NCBI RefSeq assembly: GCF_910594005.1
Contig: NC_057820.1
Span: forward strand, 749,001-813,000
Reading direction: 5' to 3'
DNA from: Cervus elaphus
Taxonomy: Eukaryota > Chordata > Mammalia > Artiodactyla > Cervidae
Length of the DNA stretch: 64,000 nt
The notes under the pieces are model-generated. The model was not told the origin of the DNA, made no database searches, and saw only the letters and a list, made by a program, of their open reading frames with translations. A program made the position numbers and the translations under genes. Numbering within the stretch: the stretch's first letter is position 1; each line of letters begins with the position of its first letter. Shown here in pieces: positions 32,311-44,715 of the stretch.

Positions 32311-33329
32311 TTATTTTCTGATAACTGCTGACAAGAACCATCTGCGTGCCCCTGTGGTTCTTGTCTCAAATCCTGGTGGACAAATCCTGGTGGCCGCCGG
32401 CTCTTGGGGCCCCAGTGCAGCGCCCCCGCCCCAGGCTCCTCCCCGCCCCTCTCCCTCTCTGGGGCCTTGCGTCACCCTCCCGCCGTCATGGGTGGGCATT
32501 TGGGTTCTCGCTCACCTCCCGTGTACAGCGGATGTGGAACCGCTCCAGCACTGTCAGCAGAGAAGAGGTGATACACTTAGGCCCCTGGGATCGAGGCCCA
32601 CGGAGACAATGGGCCAGGAGCCCTGGTTTGGGGGCAAGGCTCCCAGCGGAAGGGGGAAGCCCGCTGACTGGGCCGGGCCCGTGGTGTCCCCCTCTGACCA
32701 CAGAGGGGACATGCTGACGAAGGTGCCGAGAAGTCAGAACGTCTCCCGGGCGCCCGCGTCCCTCCCATCCTGTTTTCTGCTTTTGGAAGCTCAACCGTCC
32801 GTGCTGCGTGTCCAGTGGTGGGGGCCGCTCTTCTGCCCCGTGTGACGTCGCGAGCCGGGCTCGACCCTCAGCCGGCCCGTCATCACTCAGGTGGCCGGGG
32901 TGCTCACGCGCCATGGTGGGGCCTGGTTTATCTTGGATCCCCTCTTTAGGAGACAGCAGACACAAGCTGCCAGGTGGAAGCGAAGTCCTGCTTGGCCCCG
33001 AGCTCCCAGGCACCAGGCAGGCAGATCCGCTGTCCGGCCGTGAGTTTTGTTTGGTGGACGCTGGTCCTGCGTGGGTTTCGAGAACTGCCTTTGCCCCTCT
33101 TCTATTTGTTCAACTGTTGGGGTTGTTGTGCTGTAATAATAGGTTAAAAATTCTTAATTATAAAATATTTCAGACACACAGAGAAACAGAGAAGCGTATA
33201 ATCAGCTCCAATGATTATCGACGTCTTGTCTCTGCGGGTTCATCCATTCACAGCCACACTTTTCTTTCCGGAATATTTTAAAGTGTATCTCCAGATATCA
33301 AACCATTTCACCTGTGACTATTTCCACCA
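32311..33329. other. intergenic sequence, mixed composition
   Basis: GC-rich up to about 33,050, then AT-rich text that may be an old LINE remnant (for example GAATATTTTAAAGTGTATC). No gene was recognised. Confidence 0.45.
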
Positions 33330-33540
33330 AGAAAAACAAGCTGAAAAAAAGGTATCCAGATGGGGAAGGAAAAAAACACAACTGTCGCACACACAGACAA
33401 CACGATTACCCACAGAGAATCCCATGAACTGACCTCCCGGGGCTCGGAAGGTTGGCAGCTCAGAGGATGCGCCCTGGAAAAGTCAATCACATTTCTATCT
33501 GCTAGCGATCGGCCACTGGAAACTTGAAAAATGTACAGTA
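33330..33540 (+). mobile_element. short L1 ORF2 fragment, plus orientation
   Basis: GTATCCAGATGGGGAAGG and AAAAGTCAATCACATTTC are recognisable L1 ORF2 sense text, broken by indels. A 134-codon frame on the opposite strand (33712-33308), starting with a hydrophobic Leu/Ile run, crosses this piece and is therefore not a credible gene. Confidence 0.6.
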
Positions 33541-33719
33541 GCTTCAGGCCTAGGGGCTTCTTCCCATCCCTGGTTCTGAGTCTTATGATGATCGGATGTC
33601 GCGGTTTGTGATGTCTTTTCTGCAGCCGCTGGTGTGACCCCAGCACCAGCAGGAGGATGAGGAGGACGAGGAGGATGAGGATGGCTGCTGCAGTGTCGAC
33701 CCTCTCTGCCATCTTGGGA

Positions 33720-34655
33720 TGAGCCCTCTTGGTCTTAGCAGCTTGTTCTTTTTATCTGTTGCTGGATACAGTTTTCTAGCATTGTGTTGAGGGTTTTCGC
33801 ATGGTTGTTCATCACAGGTGTTGTTCTGTAGCTTTCTATCTGGTTCTGCCTCTGTCAGCTGTTGGAATTAGGGTAATGCTGGCCTCATAAAATGGGAGTG
33901 TAGTCTCTTCTGTTTCCTGAGAGGTTAGGTAGAATTGGTTTTATTTTCAATCTCTAACTATTTTGAAGGATTTGTCAGTGAAACTATCAGAGTTTGGAGT
34001 TTTCTTATTTGAAAGGTCATTAACTATGGAGCCAATTGCCTCAGTAGATGGGGGATATTCAAGTTGCTAGTTCTTGGGTAAGTTTTGATAGTTTGTGGAT
34101 TTCAGAAAGTCGGTCCGTCCATTGAAACTGTTGCGTTCGAGTGAGTCGAGCTGTTCCTGACTGTCCTCTGAGTGTCCGTGGGCTCCGTGGTGATGGCTCT
34201 TTCTTCACCCCTGTTACTGGTCATTCGTGTCTTCCCTCTTTGTTTTCCCCGTTTCAGTCCACCTAGAGGTTGATGAACTTGACTTTCCCAAAGAACTGAT
34301 TCTTGATTTCATTGATTTTACCTAACGTTTTTCTGGTTTTTTCCTTCAGTGATCTGGGCTTCACCTTTGTTATTTCCTTCCTTCTGGCTGCTTTGCATTT
34401 CGTTTGCTCTTGTTTTTCTAGTTTGCTAAGAAGAAAGCTTAGATCACTGAAGTCGTCTTTCTTCTTTTTCAATATAAACACTAATGCCATAAATTTCCCT
34501 TCTAAACACTGCTTCAACTGCAATCCACAAGTAATTTTGATATTTAAAGTTTTTCATTTTCATTTAGTTCAAATATGTTTTCCAGTTTCCCTTGAGACTT
34601 CTTTGATCCACAGATGATTTTGAAGTTTGCTCCCCTCCAAGCGTCGGGGATTTCT
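33720..34655 (-). mobile_element. L1 LINE, minus orientation
   Basis: Reverse-complement L1 ORF2 text (for example AATGCTGGCCTCATAAAATG and TGATTCTTGATTTCATTG). Decayed frames only. Confidence 0.8.
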
Positions 34656-34917
34656 TGCTTGTTGATTTATTGTTGGCTGGGTCCCTGCTGGGTCTCTGCT
34701 GCTGCGGGGCTTTCTCCTCTGGTTGTGGAGAGCTGGCTTCTTGCTGCGGCAGCGCGTCCCATTGCAGAGCAGGGCTCTAAAGCACAGGCTCAGTAGCTGT
34801 GGCGCGAGGGCTTAGTCGCTCTGCGACATGTGGGATCTTCCCAGACCGGGGATGGAACCCGTGGCTCTTACATTAGCAGGTGGACTCCTTACCACTGAGC
34901 CACCAGGAAAGCCCTGC
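34656..34917 (-). mobile_element. CHR-2-type tRNA-derived SINE, minus orientation
   Basis: GCTTAGTCGCTCTGCGACATG, GATCTTCCCAGACCGGGGAT and ACCACTGAGCCACCAGGAAAG are diagnostic of the cetartiodactyl CHR/ART family. It splits an L1. Flanking CGGGGATTT and CTGGGATTT may be its aged target-site duplication. Confidence 0.8.
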
Positions 34918-35725
34918 ATCTGGGATTTTTGAAGATCTCTTACCATTACCGATATCTACTTTAATTTCATTGTGGTTGAGAACAGTTTACATAAGTTGAA
35001 TTCTTCAAATTTCTTAGGTTGATTTTATAGCCTGGCATATGCTCTCTTTGGAGAGTGTTGCTTGTGTGTTTGAAAAGGATATTATTTTGCTGTTGTTAGA
35101 TGTGGAGTGCTGTTCTATAATGTCATTTAGAAACACTGGTCGATGGTGTTGTCCAGTTCCTCTGTTTTCCCGGGGATGGTCTGTCTACTTGTTCTACTGA
35201 CATGGAGAGAGGACCCCACAGCTGTGGGTCCTGCTTCCAGTCCTCAGTTCTTGCTTCATGTGTTTTGAAGGTCGTGTTGCCCAGGCTGTTAGGTGAACGC
35301 ACATCTGGGCTTGCGTGTCTCCTTGATTAATTGGCCCTTTTATCGTTATGTAATGTTTCTAGTTACCCCAAGTAGTTTCCTTTCATCTTATATTATTAAT
35401 GCCACTTCAGCTTTCTTCATTACTGTTTCCAAGTGATATCTGTTTAGATTCTTTAACTTTTTACCTGGTTTTATTGAGATGTAATTGACGCATGGCACTG
35501 TGTAAGTTTAAGGTGTAAGCCTAACAGTCTGGTTTACATACATCACAAAGCGGTTATCACAATCATTTAGTGAACATCTGGGGTAATTATTTTTTTAGTG
35601 ATTGTTCTTGAGATTATAATACTCTTTGAGCCACCAGGGAAGTCCCGTTACATCTACAGATATTCAGAATTCCCTCAGACAATGTTATAACTTTTGCCCT
35701 CAGCTATCATGTATTTTAGAGAAGT
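34918..35725 (-). mobile_element. L1 LINE continued
   Basis: L1 reverse-complement text resumes directly after the SINE (TTTAATTTCATTGTGGTTGAG). A stray SINE-end phrase, GAGCCACCAGGGAAGTCCC, sits near 35628-35646. Confidence 0.65.
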
Positions 35726-35727
35726 GA

Positions 35728-35850
35728 GAAGAGGGCCTGCTCTGACGGCCCAGTGAGTAAGACTCTGCGCTTCCACTGTTCGATCCCTAGCCAGGTTGTG
35801 CTGCTGTGCAGACAAAAATTTTTTTAAAACAAAAATAAATTTTAAAAAGT
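35728..35850 (+). mobile_element. CHR-1-type SINE fragment
   Basis: GGCCCAGTGAGTAAGACTCTG, then GCGCTTCCACTGTTCGATCC, ends in an A-rich tail. This matches the tRNA-like head of CHR SINEs (box B-like GTTCGATCC). Confidence 0.65.
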
Positions 35851-36982
35851 AAGAAGGAAAACACGATTTTACCCAGACATTTATGATTTCTCTTGCCTCA
35901 TTTTTAAAGTTTCAAGTTTCGTTCTGATATAATTTTCATTCTACCTGAAAGCCCCCCTTTAGCATTTATTCTAGAACAAGTTCACTAGTGACAAATTCTC
36001 TTAGTTTTCCTTTGTCTGAGAGTGTCTTGCTTTTGTCTTAATATCTGAAGGGCATTTTTACTGGATACAGAATCTGGGTTGACATTTCATTCCTGTGAGC
36101 ACGTAAAAACGTTCGTTCCCCTGCCTTCTTGTTTTCGTGATCTCGGCCAGAAGCCCACAGTCTTTTCTACGCTGTTTCCCTCAGATAACCACCTTCCTCT
36201 GGCTGCTCTTCTGGTTTTTTTCTTTTTCTTTTTGGTCTTCGGTTTTCAGTGGTTTGATTGTGATGTTTCTGGGAATGAATTTGTTTTGGGTTTACCTTCT
36301 TTGGAGTTTACTGAGCTTCTTGAGCCTGTAAATGTATGTCTTCTAGCAGATCTTGGATGTTTGGGGTCTCTGTTTCTTCAAATATGTGTTCTATACTCTC
36401 TCCCCTCCTCCTGGGACTTTGTGTTGGGCATATATCAGTTCTTCATTCCCTTTTCTTTCCTATTAGTATGTCATTGTACAGACATCCACATTTTCTTTCT
36501 CTAATCATCTGTTGATGGACATTATGGATAATGCTGCTATGAACATACCTGTACAAGTTTTTGTGTGGGTGTAATGATTTTATTTCTCCTGGGTAGATAC
36601 CTAGGAGTGGAATTGCTGGGTCACTGGGTAACTCTATGTTTAATCATTTGGAAAACTGCCAAACTGTTTTGAAAGTTTTGAAATGGCTATACCATATTAC
36701 ATTCCCTCCAGCACCACACAAGGGTTCCAATTTCCCCACCTCCTTGCAGCACTTACTATTATCTGACCTTTTGATTTTAACCACCCTAGGGGGTGTAAAA
36801 CAGTATCTTGTTTTGGTTTTGATTTGCGTTTCTCTGATGACCAGTGACACTGAGCATCTTTTCCATGTGTTTATTGCCCATTTGTACATGTCTCTTGAGG
36901 AAATGTCTATTCAGATCATTTGCCTATTTTTAAACAATTATTTGGTCTTTTTTTATTAAGTAAAGTTTTTATTGTTATTCTT
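35851..36982 (-). mobile_element. L1 LINE, minus orientation
   Basis: Reverse-complement L1 text includes TTGATGGACATTATGGATAA and GCTGCTATGAACATACC, which are 3'-region phrases like those at 6945-7300. More than one L1 copy is probably present. Confidence 0.75.
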
Positions 36983-37285
36983 GCTATCATTATATTGGAG
37001 AAGGCAATGGCACCCCACTCCAGTACTCTTGCCTGGAAAATCCCATGGATGGAGGAGCGTGATGGGCTGCAGTTCATGGAGTCACTAAGAGTTGGACACA
37101 ACTGAGCAACTTCCCTTTCACTTTTCACTTTCATGCACTGGAGAAGGAAATGGCAACCCACTCCAGTGTTCTTGCCTGGAGAATCCCAGGGACGGGGGAA
37201 CCTGGTGGGCTTCCATCTGTGGGGTCGCACAGAGTCGGACACGACTGAAGTGACTTAGCAGCAGCAGCAGCAGCTATCATTATAT
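36983..37285 (+). mobile_element. Bov-A2 SINE with 13-bp target-site duplication
   Basis: A dimeric Bov-A element occupies 36996-37272: two copies of GGAGAAGG(C/A)AATGGCA(C/A)CCC, each followed by CTCTTGCCTGGA-type text, ending in GTCGGACACGACTGAAGTGA and an (AGC)n tail. Exact 13-bp duplications GCTATCATTATAT lie at 36983-36995 and 37273-37285. The intact duplication marks a fairly recent insertion into the L1. Confidence 0.95.
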
Positions 37286-37420
37286 AAAAATATGTATTTT
37301 GGCAGCCTTACAAAATTAATTTTAAAATACTTCCCCCAAATTATTGCATTGAAAGTAATATGTTTATGCCCTGCTTTAAAAGAAAAAAAGTAATTAAATT
37401 TTCAGGCTCATCCTATCTAC
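37286..37420 (-). mobile_element. L1 remnant between SINE and next fragment
   Basis: AT-rich sequence continues the interrupted low-GC LINE region; its exact family is unclear. Confidence 0.4.
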
Positions 37421-37562
37421 TTTTTTTTCATTTATTTATATTAGTTGGAGGCTAATTACTTTACAATATTGTAGTGGTTTTTGCCATACATTGGTATGAA
37501 TCAGCCATGGACTTACATGTGTTCCCCATCCTGAACCCCCCTCCCACCTCCCTCCCCATCCC
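37421..37562. mobile_element. ruminant L1-type fragment
   Basis: GGAGGCTAATTACTTTACAA, TTTTTGCCATACATTGGTAT and CCTCCCACCTCCCTCCCCATCC form a phrase common in ruminant genomes. I believe it comes from a bovine L1 family, but I am not certain of the name. Confidence 0.5.
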
Positions 37563-38847
37563 TATTTGGTCTTTTATTATTGAATTTTAAGAGTTCTTTG
37601 TGTATTCAAGATACAACATACTTGTCAGATATATGATTTGAAAATACTGTCTCCTCTTCTCAAGGATGTCACTGTACTTTCTTGACCGTGTTCTTTGAAG
37701 CCCAGATATTATTAACTCTAAGTTCATCTATTTTCCTTTTTGTTGTTGATGCTTTTGGCATCATATCTAAGAAGCCATTGCCAAGTCTGAGACCATGAAT
37801 ATTTACCCCTCTTTTTTCCTAAGAGTTATATAATTCTGGTTCTTACATGGTTTTCAATCCATTCAGAGTTAATCCTTGTATGTGGTGTGAGGTAAGGGTT
37901 AAGCTTTATTCTTTTGCATGTGGATATTCTGTCTTCCCAACACCATTTGTTGAAGAGTATTCCCTACCTGTTGACTAGTCTTAGCACCATGGCAGGCAGT
38001 CAGTGGACCAGAGACACAGGCTCTGTTTCTAGACTATTCGAGCCCACTCTCCTCTATGTCTGTCCCTGTGGCAGCAGCACGCTGTCGGAACGATCATCAC
38101 TTCACAGGCTTTGAAATGGGAGAGCGACTCCTTCTGTTGTATTCTTCTTTCTCAGGATCGTTGTGGCTATTCTGAGTCCCCCACAATTCCATGGAAATTA
38201 CAGAGTCAGCTTATCAATTTGTACAAAGAAGTCAGTTAGGATTCTGAACGGGATTTCAGTGAATCTGAAGACCAGTTTGGAGAGCACTGTCATCTTAAAA
38301 CAGAATTAAGTCTTCGTGAACATGACCGCAGGGTATCGCTCCACCTCCTCAGCAGTGTGTCCAGTGTGCCTGTCTCACACCCTCTTGGTTAAATTTATTT
38401 TTAAAATTTTTTATGGGATTTTAAATGGAATTGTTTTCTTAATTTCATTTTCAGATAGTTTATTAAGATTACAGTTTTAAATTTCATTTCTTTGATTTGC
38501 AATTTCGTTTTTCTTCTCTTATGCTAAAAATCCTATTTCCTAATGATGTTAACATGATTACTTGTATGCCTCATCCTACAATATACCTACAGTAATTTCA
38601 GAGTAGCAGTGCCACCGTCTGTGTCAGTAAGAAGATCGCCGAGTATAAAGATTTCTCAATGCAGCTCATTTGTCTGTGCTTAGACCGCACTTCACTCGGC
38701 ACATACATGTCAATAAAAGCGCTGGGCGTTGGGGTCGGGTGGAGTGAGCCTTTTCTCTGTGTTTGGATCACTGGTTCTATTTTGTCTTAAAATTTGGTGA
38801 ATTGATATTTTCTTTGTTTATTAAATTTTTTATTTTGTAAAACCTTT
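37563..38847 (-). mobile_element. L1 LINE, minus orientation
   Basis: Reverse-complement L1 text resumes with GGTCTTTTATTATTGAATTT and GATCGTTGTGGCTATTCTG. It is decayed throughout. Confidence 0.72.
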
Positions 38848-39080
38848 GTTGTTCAGTCATTAAGTCGTGTCTGACTCTTTGCAAGGATTGCAGCACACCA
38901 AGCACCTCTGTCTTTCACTGTCTCCTGGAGCTTGGTCAAATTTATGCCCGTTGAGTCAGTGATGCCATCCAACCATCTCATCCTCTGTCACCCCCTTCTC
39001 CTCCTGTCCTCGACCTTTCTCAGCATCAGAGTCTTTTCCAACTAGTCGGCTCTTGGCATCAGGTGGCCAGAGTATTGTGA
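38848..39080 (-). mobile_element. BovB 3' fragment, minus orientation
   Basis: GTTGTTCAGTCATTAAGTCG, GTGATGCCATCCAACCATC, TCTTTTCCAACTAGTCGGC and GGCATCAGGTGGCCAGAG match the BovB 3' region seen elsewhere in the window. Confidence 0.88.
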
Positions 39081-42000
39081 AACCTTCGTGTGGTTCCAGC
39101 GTGCAAACCCCACAGCTCAGGGCCTGCACAGTTGTCTTGCCTCCCTCCCGGCCGCCACCCTGTTCTCTCCACCCCGGAGGTAACTGCTTTAATTCATGTT
39201 CTGTCCACCTTCTCATTCTTCTTTCCTGAAAACACCGGCGGGTAGGCAGAGCTGTCCACAGTCTCCTCTCTTCTCCTAAAGAGAGGTACCACCCATTGTG
39301 CCCTATGCGGACCCAAGGGTGGCGCTGTTCACCCTTCCATCCTCACCACCCCAGCCCCGCTCCTGGGGTGTCTGGGGATAAGGGAGCGTGCCCTTGGGTT
39401 TGGCTTTAAAACGAGCCCCATTGCCCCTGTGCCCCGTGAGACGCCCTCATCTTAAGCTGCCTTGGCCCTTGGACTGGCGGTTGACGCCACCAGACCTGAC
39501 TACGACCCAAGCACCCCCACCCGCCGTTGGGGGGCGGGGGAAGGGGGCGAGGCAGGGGGAGGGGCAAGGCGGGCCTCCTCCGGGCTGCGCTGGGTGGGGC
39601 CTCCCTGCATGCCCATCACTTTGCCGGTTCTCAGAAAACTCCACGTGACAGCATGTTTGGTCTCGGCCATGTTTGCGGTCCATCTGCGCGTTCGATGGAC
39701 AGGTCTGAAGCGCAGTGGTGAGCACCGCGGGGCCAGGGCGCCTGCCTAGGATGCAGGACGGCAGGAGCCCCAGAGGCCGCAGGAGAGGCCGGCCCTCTGC
39801 GGCCCCTCCCCGGGCCCTGGCTGGTGGAGGGGCTCCTGGCTGCGGGGAGGTGGTCTGGGACCGGTGGTCCGACAGCACCCTGCAGGGTCTCTGATGCCTC
39901 CAGCCTCCTCTCCTGGTCCTCGTCCCCCAGCCCGACCACCACTTGGCGGACTGGGGCCCGGGAAGCAAGGAGTCCCCGCTGTCCTGCTCCATAGCTGGAC
40001 AGGCTGCCGAGGTGGGGTCTGTGCCGCTGACCCCCGGGCTGCAGGACGCCTGTCCACCGCAGCGGGTGAGGGTCCGTACGTCCCCACCTGGTGTCTGAGG
40101 CTCTCCTTCCTGAGGAGCTGAGTGGACTGGGTGGCCCTTTAATGAATGGGATCTGTGACAACCACGTCGGTCCCCAGCCTTAGTTTACCAATCTGTAAAG
40201 GGGGTGATGCAGGAACTGAAGCGCTTCCTCCTGGAAGGCGTCCTGGAAGTGTGTCCGGAGCTCCTGGCTTGTAGGAGGCACCCGGGGCCCGGCCTCTCTG
40301 GTTTCATCCTTGCCGCCTCTCATCTCCGTCTGTCAGGCTGACTGCCTGCCGGAAGGCCGGAGGGCTGGTCCTGGGAGGGAAGCCTCCAGGCCCTCATTCA
40401 GCACCGTCTCTTGGGACCAGGGCCAGAGCCCTGGCACCGAGGCCGTCGGCCATTCACGGGCGGAGGTGTGAGGGGAGGCGTGGGGACAGCAGGGTGGGAG
40501 GGTGGCCGGCCACGTGCCCTGGCCACGGCTCCCACTCGGGGCTCAGCTGCCTGAGGGCCGCCGCGGTCCGCTGCTTGGCTTGAAGCTGGGGGGCCTGAGG
40601 GCCGGAGTGGCCACTGCGGGAGCTGGTGCAGCTCCTGGCCTGGGGGCAGGTGGGCCTGTAGGGGGAGCAGATCAGCCTCCCCGTCCCCCACCCCTGCTGC
40701 CCCCGGATGAAACGGGGCTTCCCGCAAGGTTGGGCCCACAGTCTGAGCTGTGAGAGCCGAAACGCGGGCAGCAACCCATGGGCCAGGGCTGGGCTCCGGG
40801 GTCCACAGAAGGCTCGGTTTCAGAGCACAGTCAATCCGTTGGTCAACAAACCTCACGGGGCCTGGGGACACAGGAGTGAACACGCTCAGGGCTTCCTGCC
40901 CAGGAGCGTCCCACCTCGAGGGCAGGCATGCCCAGACAAGCAGAGCGGGCTCAGGCAGGCCCCGCACCAGGGCGTTCGCTGTGGACGCAGCGGAGTGGGC
41001 CTTCTCCTGGGCCAGGGCTGGGGGAGGGACCGGGGCCGGGTGGACCCCCACGACGACCTGCATAACCGAGTGGGGGCCGTCGGGGCTGAGAGAAGCGGGC
41101 GGGGGGGCTCCGGTGGCAGGAGCGCTGGCCCCGAGTGGCGGTGAAGGGGGTCTGAGCCGGGGTTCCCGCCCACCCTTCCAGCTGCTGGGAGGGCCTCTGG
41201 GGACATGTCTGTGCTGGCCACACACCTGGTCTGGCCTCCCGCAGTCCTGGTGGGCCCCCCACAACCAGAAGTGTCCACAGAGCCACCCGCACCATCTCCA
41301 GGCTCCAGGCCCAGGTCAGGGTCCCTGAGCCGGGACGACTGTCCCCAGGGCAGAGGGCTCTGGGCCGGGTGGGCATCCTCCGCCTTCTGGGAGCTGACGT
41401 CAAGGGGCTGCAGGCCAAATCCCGGTCTGCGGGGCAGGGTCTTGGATGGGCTGGGAAGGTGCTGGGGGAGGGACAGGAGCTGGGAGGGCGGTGAGGGGCT
41501 GGAGACCTTGGGGCTCCTCCACCAGGGGCTGGAGCGGCAGCCTTGGGCACTGCTGGTCCCCCTCCAACCCCAGCCTCGGGCCAGCCTGTTCTCTGTGCGC
41601 GAGCCCATCCCCCCCAGGACGGAGCGGGGAGCGGCAGGCGCCCGATCCTCATGAGCCTTAGGAGCCAGCAGTGGGTGTGGCTGAAGGCAGGGCGCGGGCA
41701 GGCGCAGTCCCATGAGGCGCTCACTCCCCAGGTGATGCCCTGGGTCTTCAGCAGGTGTGGGGTGTGGGTCACGTCCGATCAGGCAGGACATGGACGTCAG
41801 GGAGATGCACGCGGTCTCTGGTGGCCTCCCTGGGCTGGGGCCACGTGGGGGCTCAGACCCCAGCACCGCCCGCCTGCCCACAGGCTTCCTCCTGGCCTAG
41901 CCAGTCCCACCGGTCTGCTCCATGTCAGTACAGACTCTTCACTCTGGCCGCTCCTCCGAAAGCCCAGGCCCACTTCGGGGGAAACCCAGGGCGGTGGAGG

Positions 42001-44422
42001 GTCAGCGCGGGGACCCGGGGTCAGGGGGCTGCCGTGACTGCAGTGTCCTCAGGGCCCCTCACTCCCAGGGGGATCGGACCCCCACCCCACTCCACACCAC
42101 CCCCAGCAGGCACCCAGAACCCAGCCCAGCAGGCCTCAAGGGTCTCCCAGAGCTCGCAGGCTCCAGATCCAATCTCACTGGTGTTCCCACCTTGAGGCCC
42201 AGCAGTGGGGTTTTGGTTTTGCAGCTACAGGACGGACGAGAAGGGGCAGGAGACTTGGCCGAAGCGCTGTCAGAGACGTCCTGGGAGTCGATTCTGAGTG
42301 TCAGTCCTCGGAGGCAGAGGAGGGTCGTGGTCCTGAGGATGTTTCTGCCCGTGCCGCCACACTGGCTTCATATCAAGACGAAGGTCAACACCCTAAACTG
42401 TCCCCCAGTGCTAGGCCAGGACTGAGGGCACACGGTCAGAACTGGCCCCGCTCCTTTCCCCCGCACCCGGCTGGGTAGAGAGCGTTCTGCATCAGACCAT
42501 CCAGTGGTGGGGCCTGTGCGCTCCGGGTCAGGTGGGGCCTCCGGGAGGGTCCCACTGCCCCACACAGCCCCCCACTTTGTGCCCTTGGCTCTCTCCCGTT
42601 GCCCCGTACCCCGAGGCCCCACCCCCTCCGTCTCCTCTGCAGGCTTCCGGGCAGGTCGCCTTCCTGGGCTCCAGGCCCGTCCACTGGCTGCCCACTGGAC
42701 CCCCCTTCCGGGGGTCCTGAGCACAGAGTCCCTCTCTGCCACACATCCAGAGAGACCCCTGGGCCCCCGCCGGCCCCTGACACCCCCCTCAAGCCAGGTG
42801 GCATCACCACCACTCCAGCCCAGCCATTCCTCACCTCCTTCTGACCACGCAGTCCTCACACTCTGGACTTGGGGTACTGCCTGACGGGCCGCCCTGGCTC
42901 CCCTGAGAACCCTCCTCACCTGGTCCTTAAATGTGCACCGCCCGGGAGGCCTCCCCACGTCCGCCTGGATGCCCAGTCCCCGCATGAAGTCCTGCAGCCG
43001 CCCCCCACCCTGGCACAGCTTGGGGGTTGCCCCTCTTCTGAGAGACCTGAGCTGACTTCTCACCTGGGATGGGCCCCCATCCGTGGCATAGCCGTGGTGC
43101 GCAGTGTGACGGGGCCGGTCTCTCCCCAAGGAGGGGCCCAGTGCTGCGGTCAGTGATCAGGCAGGACAGACCGCCAGCTGGTGGGTTGAGAGTCAGCCAC
43201 TCGACCTCCCCCTCCTGCCTGCCTAGGCTGCCACCCTGAGGGGCCACGAGCCCCCAGACCCTCCTGGGCCTGCGGGGCGGCGGCTGGGACCTCAGGCCGC
43301 CATCCGGGGCGGGTGTGGGTCCGGGGTCGGCGCTGCCCGCCCCTGGCTTTCACGCTGGCGAAGCCCAGCACCTTGCGGGCGTCCACCCCCCAGAGCCAGA
43401 GCCTAGGAAGTGGCTTGGTCAGCTTCCTCGTAAACCAAGTCCTTGCGAAACTGGGGAGCCGGGAGCAGGAGGCCCCGTTAATGGAACTTTTACTGCTGTT
43501 GCCAGAAATAAAGCAAGTCCGGGACCAGGGCCACCGTTTCAGGGTCCGCGAGTCCCCCTCTCTGCTTTAAGTGTCTGTCACACGAAGGGACACATACAGC
43601 CCACCGCCGCCTCCTGCAGGCTGAAGGGGGCTCTCAGGCCTAGGTCCCAGGCTGCGCTTGGGCGGTGACCCCCCAGGGAGGGGTGGCATGCGGTGGCCGT
43701 GACCTTCAGGCAGAGGGGGTGCGGTGGCGGTCCCCGGATGGGAAGGCCTCTCGGCTGTGTGTGGGCTGCAGGCATGGACGCCGGGGCGGGGGGGGGGGGC
43801 GGGGGGTGTGTCCCGTCCTCCTGCGGCTCGCAGTGTCTGCACGAGGGGATGCCACGGGTGGGCTTGGAGGAGGGGCTGGGGGCTCCAGGACCAGCTGCTG
43901 CCCCTGAAGATGGGGGGCTGGGAAGACGGGCTCCAGGCCGGCGTCCCCTCTGGGACCCCCCCAGTTTCACGGCTCCCTGCAGCCCCCCTCCCCTCCCTTC
44001 CCGGCAACGGTCCCGGAGGCTGGAGGCCACTGGCTCGCAGGGTCTGCTTCCCGCACGGAGCTCCGTGCTGCCCTCCCGCTGCGGTCTCCGTGTCTCTCCC
44101 GGTCGGTTGGGTTGGCTTTCGGGGGCTCCTTCAGGACGTGTTTATGTGATGCTTCAGGGCTGTCACTTCCAGTAACCTTTCTGTCCTGGAGAAATCTGAG
44201 CCCGCCCAGGTGTCTAGCTCCAGTTTCGCCGCTTTCCTCCCGTGGGTGCCCTTCGGCTGTGCTCTCTCTTGGCTTAGGTGTCCTGGACTGTATTCTCAAG
44301 TCTCAGTGATGTTTTCTTCAACTTTTAAAATTTCCTGGAATCTTGGTGTCGTGTGTTGGTTTGGTTCAGCAGCGCTCGTCTGTCTCGTGGGCGTCAGCTT
44401 CTCGGACCGATCCCAGCAGCCC
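39081..44422. other. GC-rich intergenic sequence, no gene recognised
   Basis: Mostly unique GC-rich DNA. CCAGCCTTAGTTTACCAATC with TGTAAAGGGG near 40177-40205 resembles a MIR core. A G-run lies at about 43787-43807. Open frames reach 331 codons on the - strand, but they are Pro/Arg-rich and overlapped by other open frames. From about 44,100 GC content falls and a repeat-like but unidentified segment begins. Confidence 0.45.
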
Positions 44423-44715
44423 GACTCCGTGGCCCCAACTCTGTGGCCTTGACTCTGTGACCCCGACTCTGTGACCCCGACTCTGTGGCCCCGACTCCGT
44501 GACCCCGACTCCGTGACCCCGACTCTGTGACCCCGACTCCGTGACCCCGACTCTGTGACCCCGACTCTGTGGCCCTGACTCTGTGACCCCGACTCCGTGA
44601 CCCCGACTCTGTGACCCCGACTCCGTGACCCCGACTCTGTGGCCTTGACTCCGTGACCCCGACTCCGTGACCCCGACTCCGTGACCCCGACTCCGTGACC
44701 CCGACTCTGTGACCC
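44423..44715. repeat. 14-bp minisatellite, 21 copies
   Basis: Twenty-one consecutive 14-mers follow the pattern GACTC(C/T)GTG(A/G)CCCC, with very little length variation. Because 14 is not a multiple of 3, three units make a 14-residue period (VTESGSRSRGH...) that stays open in more than one - strand frame. These are artefacts. Confidence 0.97.

Noticed and set aside
32027..32845. 272-codon + strand open frame
   Set aside because: Its first third is antisense BovB and the rest is GC-rich non-coding sequence.
33308..33712. 134-codon - strand frame starting with a hydrophobic Leu/Ile segment, like a membrane anchor
   Set aside because: It crosses an L1 ORF2 fragment in antisense, and the hydrophobic run comes from an AGGATGAGG-type repeat. 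No supporting context was found.
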